In this document: positions 14,998 to 22,954 of the stretch, piece by piece | How the letters are laid out: every line of letters starts with the position of its first letter | Position numbering within the stretch: position 1 is the stretch's first letter | NCBI RefSeq assembly: GCF_900142225.1 | Contig: NZ_FRAD01000025.1 | Coordinates: forward strand, 1 to 38,102 | DNA from: Hathewaya proteolytica DSM 3090 | GTDB lineage: Bacteria; Bacillota; Clostridia; Clostridiales; Clostridiaceae | Length of the DNA: 38,102 nt | Direction of reading: 5' to 3' | Program-made: the position numbers and the translations under genes | The notes under the pieces: model-generated | Seen by the model: the letters and a program-made list of their open reading frames with translations, nothing else | Told to the model about the DNA's origin: nothing | Databases searched by the model: none

Positions 14998-16762
14998 CTT
15001 TATTTCCCTCCTTGATATGATATTTTATTTTCTTATCCAACTTTTCCCCAAATAGTTTAGCAAATTCTCTTGGGTTATCACCGCCAAAATACTCTGCAAA
15101 AGTCTCTGCGAATAATTCTGCATGTTTAGTGCCGGCATATTCTCCGACTAATGTTGCCATGTCTTTAAAAGTATATTCTGTACTATATTTTTTATTATAG
15201 TCGCCTATTACCTCACTAACAAATTCTTCACACCAATTCGTGTTTCCACCATCAAGCCATTTAAGTCCATCCGCAACATTATGTCCATATTCGTGTACAA
15301 AAGTTTTATACTCTTTTGCGTTAGGCACAGTCCATTTCTTCTCAATGCATTTTTCTATATACTTCTTATTATACTCTTTATCTGAGAAAAAAGCACCGTT
15401 TAATGTTAACTCACAAGCCCCTGGCCGGTTCGCATAGTATGAGTATTTTCCTACAGCATTCATGTTAGCTTTTACTTTTAATATTGGTAGCTTAACCGGG
15501 TTAATCTCTTGGAATCCTTTAAAGTAGTTATTAAATTTATCCATCCAATTAACTGAATCCTGTAACAAATCCTTGTCTATAGGGTATTTTCTGCTATCGC
15601 TAAAATCTAGAGAGTATTTATCTCTCATATGTTTTATTATTTCTTTCTTATTATTGTAAATAGTTTTAACTGGTGTAGCTCCTCGCCATGTTTTTATATT
15701 TCTTATACTTTGCCATTGTTGTTTCTTATACTTATATCTTTCTATATTATCTTTGTCTAAACTATAACTACTAAGCCTATCATACTTTTTTATTTGTCTA
15801 TTTATATAGTTTTCCCTCTGTTCTCTATTAAATATGTCTATACTCTTTTGTTGTTGCTCTTTAGTTGTAGTCTTCGGTGGTGTTGAAATACCTTCAAAAT
15901 AAGTTGTATGAGAATCTTTACAATTAGGATGATAGAATCCAGCTGCCATTGCACTACTTAGTAATGGATAGGGTCCATCTTTAGAAGTTCCACCACTCCA
16001 TACATCATCTATAAAAATCTTACCTTGAAATGGTACACATTTAGGACAACCACCTCCACGGCTTATGGTTATTACTGTACTTATGCCCCACTCCTGTCTT
16101 TTAGCACCTTCTCCTTGCAAGTATGCTCTTTTATTAGCCGTTTGAATTGCCATGGCTGCATAATCTGCTATATTAACTCTAGCACCATTCTTATACTCTA
16201 TGCAATTAATACCCTTACTTAAGAAGTCCTTAGTTGCCATATCTACGCATTGCTCATATGTTCCACTTCCTGTATTAGCATAAACCTGTGCATTAAATAT
16301 CGTTTTTCTGTATTCATCATTGGCTTTTCTTAGCATAGCAACCTCTGCTTTTGCCATGTCTTGCTTAGTAGCTTTTATGAGAGCATTGAGTTTTCTATCA
16401 TTTATTTTAAAGAATTTGCCCTCTGTAATTAAGTCTGTAACTTTAGGTCTTATTCTAGGTCTAAATCCATTCTTTATAGCTTCTAATATTTCTATTTCAG
16501 CTTCCATATTGCCGGCTATATATGACTTCTCAATCATCTCTTCTATCTCTTCATTTATCTCTGAGAATCTATGTTTGAAAGCTTTTTTATTTCTCTTTTT
16601 ATACTCTTGTAAGCTTTTTAATTGTTCAACTTGCCACATGGTCCAGTCAAACCCTTCTTTGTTTTCCCAATTCCTATGCCTTTTATAATTCCTCAGCATA
16701 GAATCAATCAATTCTTTCTCTATAGCTCCGAATGCTTCTGCAACATCATAATCTTTCTTCAT
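14978..16762 (-). CDS. MuF-type minor capsid protein with C-terminal HEXXH metalloprotease-like domain
   Basis: This is a 594-residue protein. Residues 1 to about 310 form a phage minor capsid/MuF domain, including the conserved cysteine-histidine region (GGGCPKCVPFQGK ... GFYHPNCKDS). MuF proteins enter the capsid through the portal. After a charged linker (310-390) comes a second domain with FVHEYGHN (His490, Glu491, His494) and a downstream HAELFAETFAEYFGG (Glu549 or Glu553 as third zinc ligand). This is a zincin signature. Temperate phages are known to carry MuF proteins with exchangeable toxin-like C-terminal domains; this fits that class. The protease could act in the infected cell, in a competitor or in head assembly. 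ATG at 16762 follows AGGTGAT. Confidence 0.85.
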   Translation of the reverse strand: MKKDYDVAEAFGAIEKELIDSMLRNYKRHRNWENKEGFDWTMWQVEQLKSLQEYKKRNKKAFKHRFSEINEEIEEMIEKSYIAGNMEAEIEILEAIKNGFRPRIRPKVTDLITEGKFFKINDRKLNALIKATKQDMAKAEVAMLRKANDEYRKTIFNAQVYANTGSGTYEQCVDMATKDFLSKGINCIEYKNGARVNIADYAAMAIQTANKRAYLQGEGAKRQEWGISTVITISRGGGCPKCVPFQGKIFIDDVWSGGTSKDGPYPLLSSAMAAGFYHPNCKDSHTTYFEGISTPPKTTTKEQQQKSIDIFNREQRENYINRQIKKYDRLSSYSLDKDNIERYKYKKQQWQSIRNIKTWRGATPVKTIYNNKKEIIKHMRDKYSLDFSDSRKYPIDKDLLQDSVNWMDKFNNYFKGFQEINPVKLPILKVKANMNAVGKYSYYANRPGACELTLNGAFFSDKEYNKKYIEKCIEKKWTVPNAKEYKTFVHEYGHNVADGLKWLDGGNTNWCEEFVSEVIGDYNKKYSTEYTFKDMATLVGEYAGTKHAELFAETFAEYFGGDNPREFAKLFGEKLDKKIKYHIKEGNKVGARKT

Positions 16763-16770
16763 TTTATCAC

Positions 16771-18411
16771 CTACATTTGTTCTTCCATGAAGGTTTCAGC
16801 GACTTCTCTACTTATTCCTAAAGATGATGAAATAATAGATATTGCACTGGCTCTTGTTATATTGCCAGCTTTTACATTCTCAATAACCTTAAGCATTGAT
16901 TGAATTTGAGCACCATTTAAAAGGCTTGAAGTTGATGTTTCTTCTATATCCTCATCATCCATACTAACCTCAGGTTCTTCCATGCCTACAACTCCATTTT
17001 CCTCCTTAAGCCTTGCTATTTCCTCTGCCTTTTCCTCATCAGTCCAAGTATCTCCATAAAGTTCTTCAATGCATTGTTCAGTTGACATTATTCCATAACT
17101 TTTGGCCTTGCCTACAGTCTCAACCTTATTGTCAAATGAAGGGCTTGCATATTCTCCAAAGCTTATAGTAATTTCATACTCTTGTGGATTCTTACTATGC
17201 ATTAAATCCTGCACTTTCAATACTATATCAACAAGTCTTGGTATTACTTCCGTTAAAGAATCAACTATCTTTCCTCTTGTGTAAAGAGTTGCTTTTTCCT
17301 TCTCTCTTTGAGCTTCTGCATTATCTGTTTTCTTTAGATCTATTCCTAATGTGGCCGGGCTTATGATACCCTGTAGGCACATATCTAAGTTGCTAGCATA
17401 GGTATTTACATAAGCTTCGTAGTTTATAGATGGTTGTTGTATACTGATTTCATCTGAACCATTCTCCTTCATACTAGAGCCTACTGCTATGAATTTATTG
17501 TCAAAACTATTTGGTTTTAGTGATTCCCCTGTGGTTGGATTCTTGGGTATTAGGTCCTCTGGTATATATTGTTTTACTCTTCCATCTCTTATAGCGTCAA
17601 TCCATTGCGATACAGTTTCGTCCAGTGCGTCAAAGCTATCTGACTTAGTATCAAATATACTTTTGCCCCTATTGATAAATTTATGAGACTTAAAGAATTT
17701 CATAGGTATACCCATTATGAAGTCACCAGTAAAGGTTGTATCTAACAAACTACTAGTCTCTTCTATGGCTGTTATAGGCACTTCTTTTCCTTCATGATTG
17801 TATAATTTATATCTTATATACCCTCGTCCAAACACCTCTTCTAGCCTATAATCTTTACTGCCTACTGTATAATTTGTATAGAATAATATCTCTTGGAGCC
17901 TTCCACGTTTGAAATTGTAATCTACTTTTTCACCACTGTAATATTCTATTATTGGGTATGGCGTCAAGTCTGTGTCTATCGTTATTTTAAAAGCACCATC
18001 TCCTGTTACAAGTGTTTCTCCTATGGCTTCACCTAATAACTCATTAAACTTATTATCTTTGCTTATTTCGTCCCATATGGCCCGTAAACCCTTATCGTCT
18101 ATATCAATGCTATCTACATCTGACACTACCATATCAGCAAGCCTGTCAACTATCATTGCTGGTAACCCACTATGAACCTTTCTAACGTTTAAATCGTTTG
18201 AGGGAACTGCCGCCCAAAATCTAGACTTTGAGACAAGATCATAAGCACTCTGTTTGAAAAATTGGTCTAGCTCACTAGCTTCACCACGATACCATATTCT
18301 ATTTTTCATGACATTACCTTCAAAGCTTAAAGGCTCTCTTATTGTTATTTTCTTATCTTGTGCGGGTTGTATATTTAACATTTTTATCACCAACTTTTTA
18401 AACCAATTCAT
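16771..18411 (-). CDS. Portal protein (SPP1 gp6-like)
   Basis: This 546-residue protein forms the dodecameric DNA gate at one capsid vertex. Sequence style and order (TerS, TerL, portal, MuF) match the SPP1-type Phage_portal family, with the helical stem and clip in the middle (DALDETVSQWIDAIRDGRVKQ) and an acidic C-terminal tail (EEPEVSMDDEDIEE). The ATG at 18411 overlaps the end of the 73-residue upstream gene by 14 nt; an internal ATG at codon 11 also has an SD-like GGTGAT. Confidence 0.92.
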   Translation of the reverse strand: MNWFKKLVIKMLNIQPAQDKKITIREPLSFEGNVMKNRIWYRGEASELDQFFKQSAYDLVSKSRFWAAVPSNDLNVRKVHSGLPAMIVDRLADMVVSDVDSIDIDDKGLRAIWDEISKDNKFNELLGEAIGETLVTGDGAFKITIDTDLTPYPIIEYYSGEKVDYNFKRGRLQEILFYTNYTVGSKDYRLEEVFGRGYIRYKLYNHEGKEVPITAIEETSSLLDTTFTGDFIMGIPMKFFKSHKFINRGKSIFDTKSDSFDALDETVSQWIDAIRDGRVKQYIPEDLIPKNPTTGESLKPNSFDNKFIAVGSSMKENGSDEISIQQPSINYEAYVNTYASNLDMCLQGIISPATLGIDLKKTDNAEAQREKEKATLYTRGKIVDSLTEVIPRLVDIVLKVQDLMHSKNPQEYEITISFGEYASPSFDNKVETVGKAKSYGIMSTEQCIEELYGDTWTDEEKAEEIARLKEENGVVGMEEPEVSMDDEDIEETSTSSLLNGAQIQSMLKVIENVKAGNITRASAISIISSSLGISREVAETFMEEQM

Positions 18412-18619
18412 TATTTACCAGCTCCTGAATAATCTTTAGCTCTACTTTTACAATTTCGTAATCCTTGTTGCACTTCCTAATATTGAAATTATGTTCTGCA
18501 TCTTCTTTATCACCAAATATAATCGCTTTTTCATGGGAAGTTCTTTGCTTCAATGGTGAATATCTATGATCAGTTCCGAATACCCATTTTTTAGTTTTCT
18601 TATTTCTAATAGCGTACAT
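18398..18619 (-). CDS. Small conserved-looking protein between terL and portal
   Basis: This 73-residue protein (MYAIRNKKTKKWVFGTDHRYSPLKQRTS...) has an N-terminal beta hairpin of the type often seen in small phage proteins, followed by an acidic-basic helix. It has no membrane segment. The ATG at 18619 overlaps the terL stop by one base region (TAATATG); a TTG upstream touches the SD. Function unknown; the coupling suggests co-expression with terminase and portal. Confidence 0.65.
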   Translation of the reverse strand: MYAIRNKKTKKWVFGTDHRYSPLKQRTSHEKAIIFGDKEDAEHNFNIRKCNKDYEIVKVELKIIQELVNNELV

Positions 18620-18620
18620 A

Positions 18621-19964
18621 TTATTTACCAACTCCTATCTTAACTTTGTAAGGTATCCATGCATATTGATTAGCATTTATTGTATGGTCGTTTGCGTCCT
18701 CTGGCTCGTCCTTATCCTCTTTCCAACTGTAGGTCTCTAATTCTTGTATATGATTAGTACAGGTATCTACTACCTCATAATAATGTTCTGTGTCTGTTCC
18801 TATCCACCCTAGCTGAAAATTTATTCTATCTAGGATAGTTACTTTCTTATAGGCATTAATAAAGTTATAAAAACAAGGGTGTTGTCTCTTAAATTTCTTA
18901 AGTTCTGTTATGGTTGCTTGGTCTGCGCTATCTACAAATACGTCTCTTGCAAGCCCCCATTCGTTCCTATTCTTCTCTAAGAAATTAAACAGTTTAATAG
19001 CTGTATCACTTGGAGCAATAGGAGTATTTAAATCCTTATTGTTATAAACTTTTTCATCTAGGGTTACTAGCATACCTTCGTCTGTGATACCTTGGAATAT
19101 AAAAGCTATAGTGTCTTTTGATTTACTAGAGTAAGCCGTATCAACTCCACATGTGTAGTGTATATAATTGTATATTTTGGCTTGCTGCTTAGTTATTATA
19201 TTTCTCTTTCTTTCAAAGTTACTAAATATTAAGCCTGTTGCCCTGCCTCTTAGGCCCTGTATTTTATTCTTATAAAGTTTTGTTCCTTTTGGAGCACTTA
19301 ACTTCTTTTTTTCAATATCTGCTTCACTTAAACTTAAATTATCATAAAAAGAAAAGAACCAGTATATCCAGTTCTTTTTAGTCTCGCTATTTAGTTGTTC
19401 CATTATTTCATTAGGAACATCATTCTTATATTTTTCTAAAGGTCTACTACAATTTATAAATTCACTATAGATTGGTAGATTAGGATCATCTGGGTTAAGT
19501 GTGCCCAATAAGTAATCACATCTAGTACATATCTCTCTCACAAATTCAATGCTTGCTGTATTAATTTCATCTATCATTACACAACCAAATTGCGAACCCA
19601 GGGCCATCTTCCACTTATCAATATTATCATAACCTAAAATATATATTATTTTTTCACCATTAGGTGTTTTATATCTTATATGTGGTATTTTATTGTCCTT
19701 ATCGCCATTACCGTTGTATCTGACTAAATCCCCGAATACATCTGTAATGCCATATTCCTTTTGAATTATGTTTTTTTCACATACTCCAGTAGTCTTTGAG
19801 GCTATAACATGCATTTTCTTTTTTGATTTAGCAACATTAAACATGAATTTCACAATTCCCACTGTTGTTTTCCCTGCTGCTGTCGTGCCCTCAAGGAATT
19901 CTACTGGTGCTTTGCATTTTAAGAAATCCTTATATTTTAGGGATAACTTATAAGCTTTACTCAT
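18621..19964 (-). CDS. terL: Terminase large subunit
   Basis: This 447-residue ATPase-nuclease packages DNA into the procapsid. The Walker A is EGTTAAGKTT (about residues 25-33) and the Walker B with catalytic Glu is CVMIDEI (about 130). A C-terminal RNase H-like nuclease begins with CGVDTAYSSKSKD and continues with VFVDSADQA, both with metal-binding Asp. The start MSKAYKL (ATG 19964) overlaps the terS end by 8 nt and has GGTGATG upstream; earlier ATGs lie within the SD. Confidence 0.93.
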   Translation of the reverse strand: MSKAYKLSLKYKDFLKCKAPVEFLEGTTAAGKTTVGIVKFMFNVAKSKKKMHVIASKTTGVCEKNIIQKEYGITDVFGDLVRYNGNGDKDNKIPHIRYKTPNGEKIIYILGYDNIDKWKMALGSQFGCVMIDEINTASIEFVREICTRCDYLLGTLNPDDPNLPIYSEFINCSRPLEKYKNDVPNEIMEQLNSETKKNWIYWFFSFYDNLSLSEADIEKKKLSAPKGTKLYKNKIQGLRGRATGLIFSNFERKRNIITKQQAKIYNYIHYTCGVDTAYSSKSKDTIAFIFQGITDEGMLVTLDEKVYNNKDLNTPIAPSDTAIKLFNFLEKNRNEWGLARDVFVDSADQATITELKKFKRQHPCFYNFINAYKKVTILDRINFQLGWIGTDTEHYYEVVDTCTNHIQELETYSWKEDKDEPEDANDHTINANQYAWIPYKVKIGVGK

Positions 19965-20421
19965 CTTCATCACCATTTAATTGCGAAAGTATCGAATCAA
20001 GCTTTTCGGTTGAATTTACTGTGGCCGTTACATCTGTCTCTACCTTATCTACAAATAATCTATATCTCTTTCCTAGGAGCTCAGCTGCTTTTATTCTATC
20101 CTTGGCACTTATTTCTTTTTTTATAACTCTTGCTGAAGAATATCCATCACCTTCACCCTCAACTACAACAACATCTTCCACGATTTTCCCTCTCATAGCT
20201 GCTGTAAGATGTTTTAATACTTCGCTAGCATTGGCAATACGTTCATCTTCAAGTTGTTTCATTCTTTCATCAATATAAGATTTTATACTAAGTTTTTCTA
20301 AGTTCTGACTACCTTGTACATGTGGTTGTTTATACCCTGCTTGCTTTGCTGCTTCAGTGGCATTGCCTGTTTCTATATAATAATCACAGAATGCCATTTG
20401 CTTTGGTGTTAACTTAGCCAC
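19957..20421 (-). CDS. terS: Terminase small subunit
   Basis: This 154-residue protein begins KLTPKQMAFCDYYIETGNATEAAKQAGY, the helix-turn-helix signature of the Terminase_2 family that recognises the packaging site. A central coiled coil (about 55-90) supports oligomer formation, and the acidic C-terminus (NGDEDE) contacts TerL. The start is GTG at 20421 with GGAGGTGG upstream. The pac or cos site would be expected nearby but cannot be named from sequence alone. Confidence 0.92.
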   Translation of the reverse strand: MAKLTPKQMAFCDYYIETGNATEAAKQAGYKQPHVQGSQNLEKLSIKSYIDERMKQLEDERIANASEVLKHLTAAMRGKIVEDVVVVEGEGDGYSSARVIKKEISAKDRIKAAELLGKRYRLFVDKVETDVTATVNSTEKLDSILSQLNGDEDE

Positions 20422-20437
20422 AATGCCACCTCCTTTT

Positions 20438-20653
20438 TTATTTTTGCCTTATAGCTCCATGGACCTTCTTGTATGAACTATGACCCATACATTCCCTTAA
20501 GTTATCTGTTGAGCCTTGTACAACTATATTTCTATTACTACAGTAAGGACATACTAAATATCTATCTGGATCTATACTTAGTAATTCTTCCGTTATTAAG
20601 ATTAATTCTTTTTTACAACATTTACATTTAAGATTTGTATAAATATTTAATAT
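20438..20653 (-). CDS. Small zinc-ribbon protein with an apparent ATA start
   Basis: This 71-residue frame contains KCKCCKKE and LVCPYCSN, a paired CXXC zinc ribbon, then a basic tail (ECMGHSSYKKVHGAIRQK). No ATG, GTG or TTG lies in frame near the start. An ATA at 20653 is placed 5 nt after AAGGTG, the usual spacing. It may use ATA, or be a gene that lost its start codon. Zinc-ribbon proteins of this size just before terS are familiar in clostridial phages; function unknown. Confidence 0.5.
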   Translation of the reverse strand: MLNIYTNLKCKCCKKELILITEELLSIDPDRYLVCPYCSNRNIVVQGSTDNLRECMGHSSYKKVHGAIRQK

Positions 20654-20670
20654 GTTCTCACCTTCCTTAT

Positions 20671-20701
20671 AAAATAAAAAGAACCCTGTTAAGAGTTCTT
20701 T
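20671..20701 (-). terminator. Terminator after the 52-residue basic protein gene
   Basis: On the minus strand AAAGAACTCT (20701-20692) pairs with AGGGTTCTTT (20687-20678) with one G-U pair and a 4-nt loop, followed by TTATTTTAT. Confidence 0.8.
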
Positions 20702-20858
20702 AAAGAAATTTCATTGAATTTTTCTTAAACTGTATTCTATCATCCTTTGATAGTTTCATAAACTTACGTAATGGTCTCCACCATTTAAAAAATAATTTCA
20801 TATAGTTATACTTCGTGTATACTTTGCTTGCTTTCCAGAACCAAATCAAATCTTTCAT
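20700..20858 (-). CDS. Small basic Trp-rich protein
   Basis: This 52-residue protein (MKDLIWFWKASKVYTKYNYM...) has a predicted pI well above neutral, five Trp and many Lys and Phe. The ATG at 20858 is preceded by AGAAGG. A terminator overlaps its stop codon. It lies in a cluster of small genes between the late promoter and terS. I do not recognise it; an amphipathic membrane-surface peptide is possible. Confidence 0.55.
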   Translation of the reverse strand: MKDLIWFWKASKVYTKYNYMKLFFKWWRPLRKFMKLSKDDRIQFKKNSMKFL

Positions 20859-20860
20859 AC

Positions 20861-21028
20861 TTAACCTTCTTTCAAAAATAGCTGTTGTTTTAGTCTACTT
20901 CTGGCTAACTTGTGTAATATTTTCTTATCTTGTGCATGGTCATTAGACTTATATATGCTTGTATTTAGAAAATCTGTTTTAGTTCAGTCTTTTATATTAT
21001 TCTGGTGAAATAAATCTATTCTAAACAC
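20861..21028 (-). pseudogene. Possible small gene broken by one in-frame TGA
   Basis: A GTG at 21028 after GGGAGAAG opens a frame that meets TGA at 20986-20984. It then continues open for 40 codons (TDFLNTSIYKSNDHAQDKKILHKLARSRLK...) to a TAA at 20861-20863. The second part has a gene-like Lys/Leu composition and ends just before the next SD. It may be a nonsense-mutated small gene or chance; evidence is weak. Confidence 0.3.
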
Positions 21029-21037
21029 CTTCTCCCA

Positions 21038-21070
21038 AAATAAAAAAGAACCTTAAATATTAAGATTCTT
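21038..21070 (-). terminator. Terminator after the 187-residue membrane-anchored protein
   Basis: On the minus strand AAGAATCTTA (21070-21061) pairs with TAAGGTTCTT (21055-21046) with one G-U pair, followed by TTTTATTTT. It overlaps the stop codon at 21060. Confidence 0.8.
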
Positions 21071-21623
21071 CTATTGTAAAATAATATTTTTTTATAGTTT
21101 CTTTTCTAAATATATATCTCCAAAATTTTACATTGAATAAGTTTCTCCAAATGACTCTTCCATTCATAAATAATAACTTTTCGATTGGTTGAAATGTAAG
21201 GATTTTTGATTCTTCATCTACTCTTATATTTTTACTTCCTATCTGTTTTTCTAATACATGTTTATATATCACTAAATTAGTTTCACAGTTAAGTTCTTTA
21301 CCTATTAATTTCTTATTTTTAGAAATTGCCTTTTTAAAATCAACTTTTTTCAGTTCCTCAAGCAATTTATACTTATTTTTATAATAATCATTTTTCCATA
21401 CCTTAATTAGCATATTCTTTCCGATTACTTGTTCTATTCTATTCTTTTTTTCATTTATAACAAACGAATCTGTTATTTTTTGTCTTTTAACACAACATAA
21501 ACCAATTTCTGCTAGTTGTATTAATGCAGATAATATAAATGAAAGCTTCATTACTATCAATATTATTGATATAATTATTGTTCCAATCATTTTCATTTTC
21601 CGGTAAATCTTTTTAACATTCAT
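21060..21623 (-). CDS. Membrane-anchored protein of unknown function (moron)
   Basis: This 187-residue protein has a basic N-terminus, one or two hydrophobic segments at about residues 12-47 and a long basic Lys-rich cytoplasmic part. No catalytic motif is visible. SD GGGGGGAG precedes the ATG. It lies between a terminator of the tRNA-Asn upstream and its own terminator downstream, so it forms a single-gene unit. Its AT content and lack of late-operon partners suggest a moron acquired separately, possibly expressed in the lysogen. Confidence 0.6.
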   Translation of the reverse strand: MNVKKIYRKMKMIGTIIISIILIVMKLSFILSALIQLAEIGLCCVKRQKITDSFVINEKKNRIEQVIGKNMLIKVWKNDYYKNKYKLLEELKKVDFKKAISKNKKLIGKELNCETNLVIYKHVLEKQIGSKNIRVDEESKILTFQPIEKLLFMNGRVIWRNLFNVKFWRYIFRKETIKKYYFTIEES

Positions 21624-21685
21624 TTTTTATCTCCCCCCTTACCATATATTTCTCCATCAACTTCAAAATTCCTTCAAAATATTAG

Positions 21686-21718
21686 AAATAAAAAACACCC
21701 TAACCAAGTTAAGATGTT
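21686..21718 (-). terminator. Terminator after tRNA-Asn
   Basis: On the minus strand AACATCTTAAC (21718-21708) pairs with GTTAGGGTGTT (21704-21694) with two G-U pairs and a 3-nt loop, then TTTTATTTC. It begins 36 nt after the tRNA 3' end. Confidence 0.8.
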
Positions 21719-21753
21719 TTTCTAGGAGGAGTATTCATGTTTTATCTGTCTAT

Positions 21754-21828
21754 TGGCGGAACCAGAAGGATTCGAACCTTCAACCTATCGGTTAACAGCC
21801 GATTGCTCTACCGTTGAGTTACAATTCC
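21754..21828 (-). tRNA. Phage-encoded tRNA-Asn (GTT)
   Basis: The 75-nt gene has an acceptor GGAATTG/TGGTTCC with three G-U pairs, a D-arm, an anticodon stem ATCGG/CCGAT with loop CTGTTAA (anticodon GTT), a variable loop, a T-arm GAAGG-TTCGAAT-CCTTC, discriminator G and an encoded CCA. The acceptor is weaker and differs from the usual clostridial tRNA-Asn. It sits at the head of the late region, where phage tRNAs often support translation of late genes, and it has a terminator just behind it. Confidence 0.92.
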
Positions 21829-22000
21829 ATGTGTACCAAGTTGGCATTGTTAAGAGGCGCTCTTGGCACATTATAAATTAATCTGGGGGGATTAATAAGT
21901 TTATCTTTTGTACTCCAAGCCTTTGCCTGGTATGTATTGCGGGTTGACGGCCCGCAATGAGAACTATACATGTGTTACAAACAAAAATGTATTTCCCTAA
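21829..22000 (-). ncRNA. Structured non-coding leader between late regulator and tRNA-Asn
   Basis: No reading frame is found here, but three strong hairpins follow each other on the minus strand. The first is ATTGCGGG/CCCGCAAT with a 7-nt loop (21958-21936). The second is ATTAATC/GATTAAT with a 6-nt C-rich loop (21896-21877). The third is a 9-bp stem with one G-U pair (21870-21832). That G-U pair would be an A-C mismatch on the other strand, which points to a minus-strand RNA. A GGCAAAGGC stem-loop lies between the first two. It matches no RNA family I can name. It could be an antiterminator RNA, a tRNA-like element or a processing leader. Confidence 0.5.
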
Positions 22001-22014
22001 TTGGGATTAACTAT

Positions 22015-22023
22015 ATTCTAACA
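22015..22023 (-). promoter_or_regulatory. Probable late promoter (extended -10)
   Basis: TGTTAGAAT on the minus strand is an extended -10 (TGn plus TAGAAT). A TTGATA lies 21 bp further upstream, too far for an ordinary -35. A weak -35 fits a promoter that needs an activator, here probably the ArpU-like protein whose gene ends at 22055. Confidence 0.45.
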
Positions 22024-22054
22024 CATTCCATAGGTGTATTTTATCAACTTTTTC

Positions 22055-22573
22055 TCATTTTTTTATCAAATTTTCAAACTGTGCTATATTATGAATTAAC
22101 TCTTCCCTTTTCCTATAACAAGTGGCTTGTGCTATGTTTAATGTTTGCGAAATATAGATTATGTTTCTTCCGTCTCCGTACTTAAGTTCTATAAACTGTT
22201 TATCTTCTTCTTCTAGCATGCTTAAGTTATATTCCATGTATGAGATAAATTCTTTTGTTTCTCTTACCTTGGCTTTAAGTTTTACAATCTTCCTAGTTTT
22301 AAAACCAAGTTCTTTCTCCAGTGACGTTATAGCCTTAATAATTTGACTTTCCGCATAACTAGATCCTGTACTACTTGTTTGAACTCTTTCTTCTATTCCT
22401 TGTCCATTTTGGAAATAATCTATAGTAACATTTGTATCTCTTATGTTTTGCTCTATTTCTTCTATGCTGCGTTCTAGTGTTTCTATTTGCCTATTATAAC
22501 CTTCTATCTTTCTTTTCTGCCTGTAGTATCTATATAGCTTACCTTCTGTTTTTCTAAACAGTTCCTTGTCCAA
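22055..22573 (-). CDS. ArpU/RinA-like late gene transcription regulator
   Basis: This 172-residue protein has a long N-terminal coiled coil (about 15-60 and 80-125) and a C-terminal sigma-70 region 4-like helix-turn-helix (about 128-165, FIELKYGDGRNIIYISQTLN then AQATCYRKREELI). This is the layout of ArpU/RinA-type regulators that switch on packaging and structural genes in Gram-positive phages. The start is TTG at 22573 with GGAGGGCGG upstream. It is the last gene of the early transcript and stands directly before the late promoter region. Confidence 0.75.
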   Translation of the reverse strand: MDKELFRKTEGKLYRYYRQKRKIEGYNRQIETLERSIEEIEQNIRDTNVTIDYFQNGQGIEERVQTSSTGSSYAESQIIKAITSLEKELGFKTRKIVKLKAKVRETKEFISYMEYNLSMLEEEDKQFIELKYGDGRNIIYISQTLNIAQATCYRKREELIHNIAQFENLIKK

Positions 22574-22574
22574 T

Positions 22575-22952
22575 CTACCGCCCTCCCTTAATCACTATCA
22601 AATTAGGTTTCTTGCTTGGTTCTTTATAATCCTCATGGAATTCATTTACGAAATAATCGCAGTCACAATAAATATACATGAGCCCCTTTCGTTCATCCCA
22701 TTTGAAGCCAAATATTCTTCTGACGCGTATTTCTGTATCAACTCCATTTAATGTGTAGCCATCATACCATTTATTTATCAAAGGTGCCTCATCATAAACC
22801 CTAACTGGCAATTCTAAATTTTTATTTCTTATGCATCCTCTTTTATCAGCTTTGAAGAATAAACATCCTTTTTCTTCACCGTTGCATTCCCCACCACGAT
22901 TTCTATTTCTTTCGCAGTAGGCACACTGTAAATGACTTGGTATATCCTTCAT
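22575..22952 (-). CDS. Cysteine-rich early phage protein
   Basis: This 125-residue protein has seven or more cysteines, including CAYCERNRNRGGECNGEEKGC and YIYCDCDYF, which suggests one structural zinc site. It contains an aromatic-rich middle (NKWYDGYTL) and a basic C-terminal end. SD GGAGGTG precedes the ATG. It lies between yopX-like and arpU-like genes, with 2-nt gaps to both neighbours. I do not recognise the family. Confidence 0.65.
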   Translation of the reverse strand: MKDIPSHLQCAYCERNRNRGGECNGEEKGCLFFKADKRGCIRNKNLELPVRVYDEAPLINKWYDGYTLNGVDTEIRVRRIFGFKWDERKGLMYIYCDCDYFVNEFHEDYKEPSKKPNLIVIKGGR

Positions 22953-22954
22953 TT

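Noticed and set aside
21918..21960. Part of the late leader as a c-di-GMP riboswitch or second tRNA
   Set aside because: The GGCAAAGGC and 7-nt loop hairpin look suggestive, but the conserved cores of those RNAs (T-loop TTCGA or GEMM scaffold) are absent.
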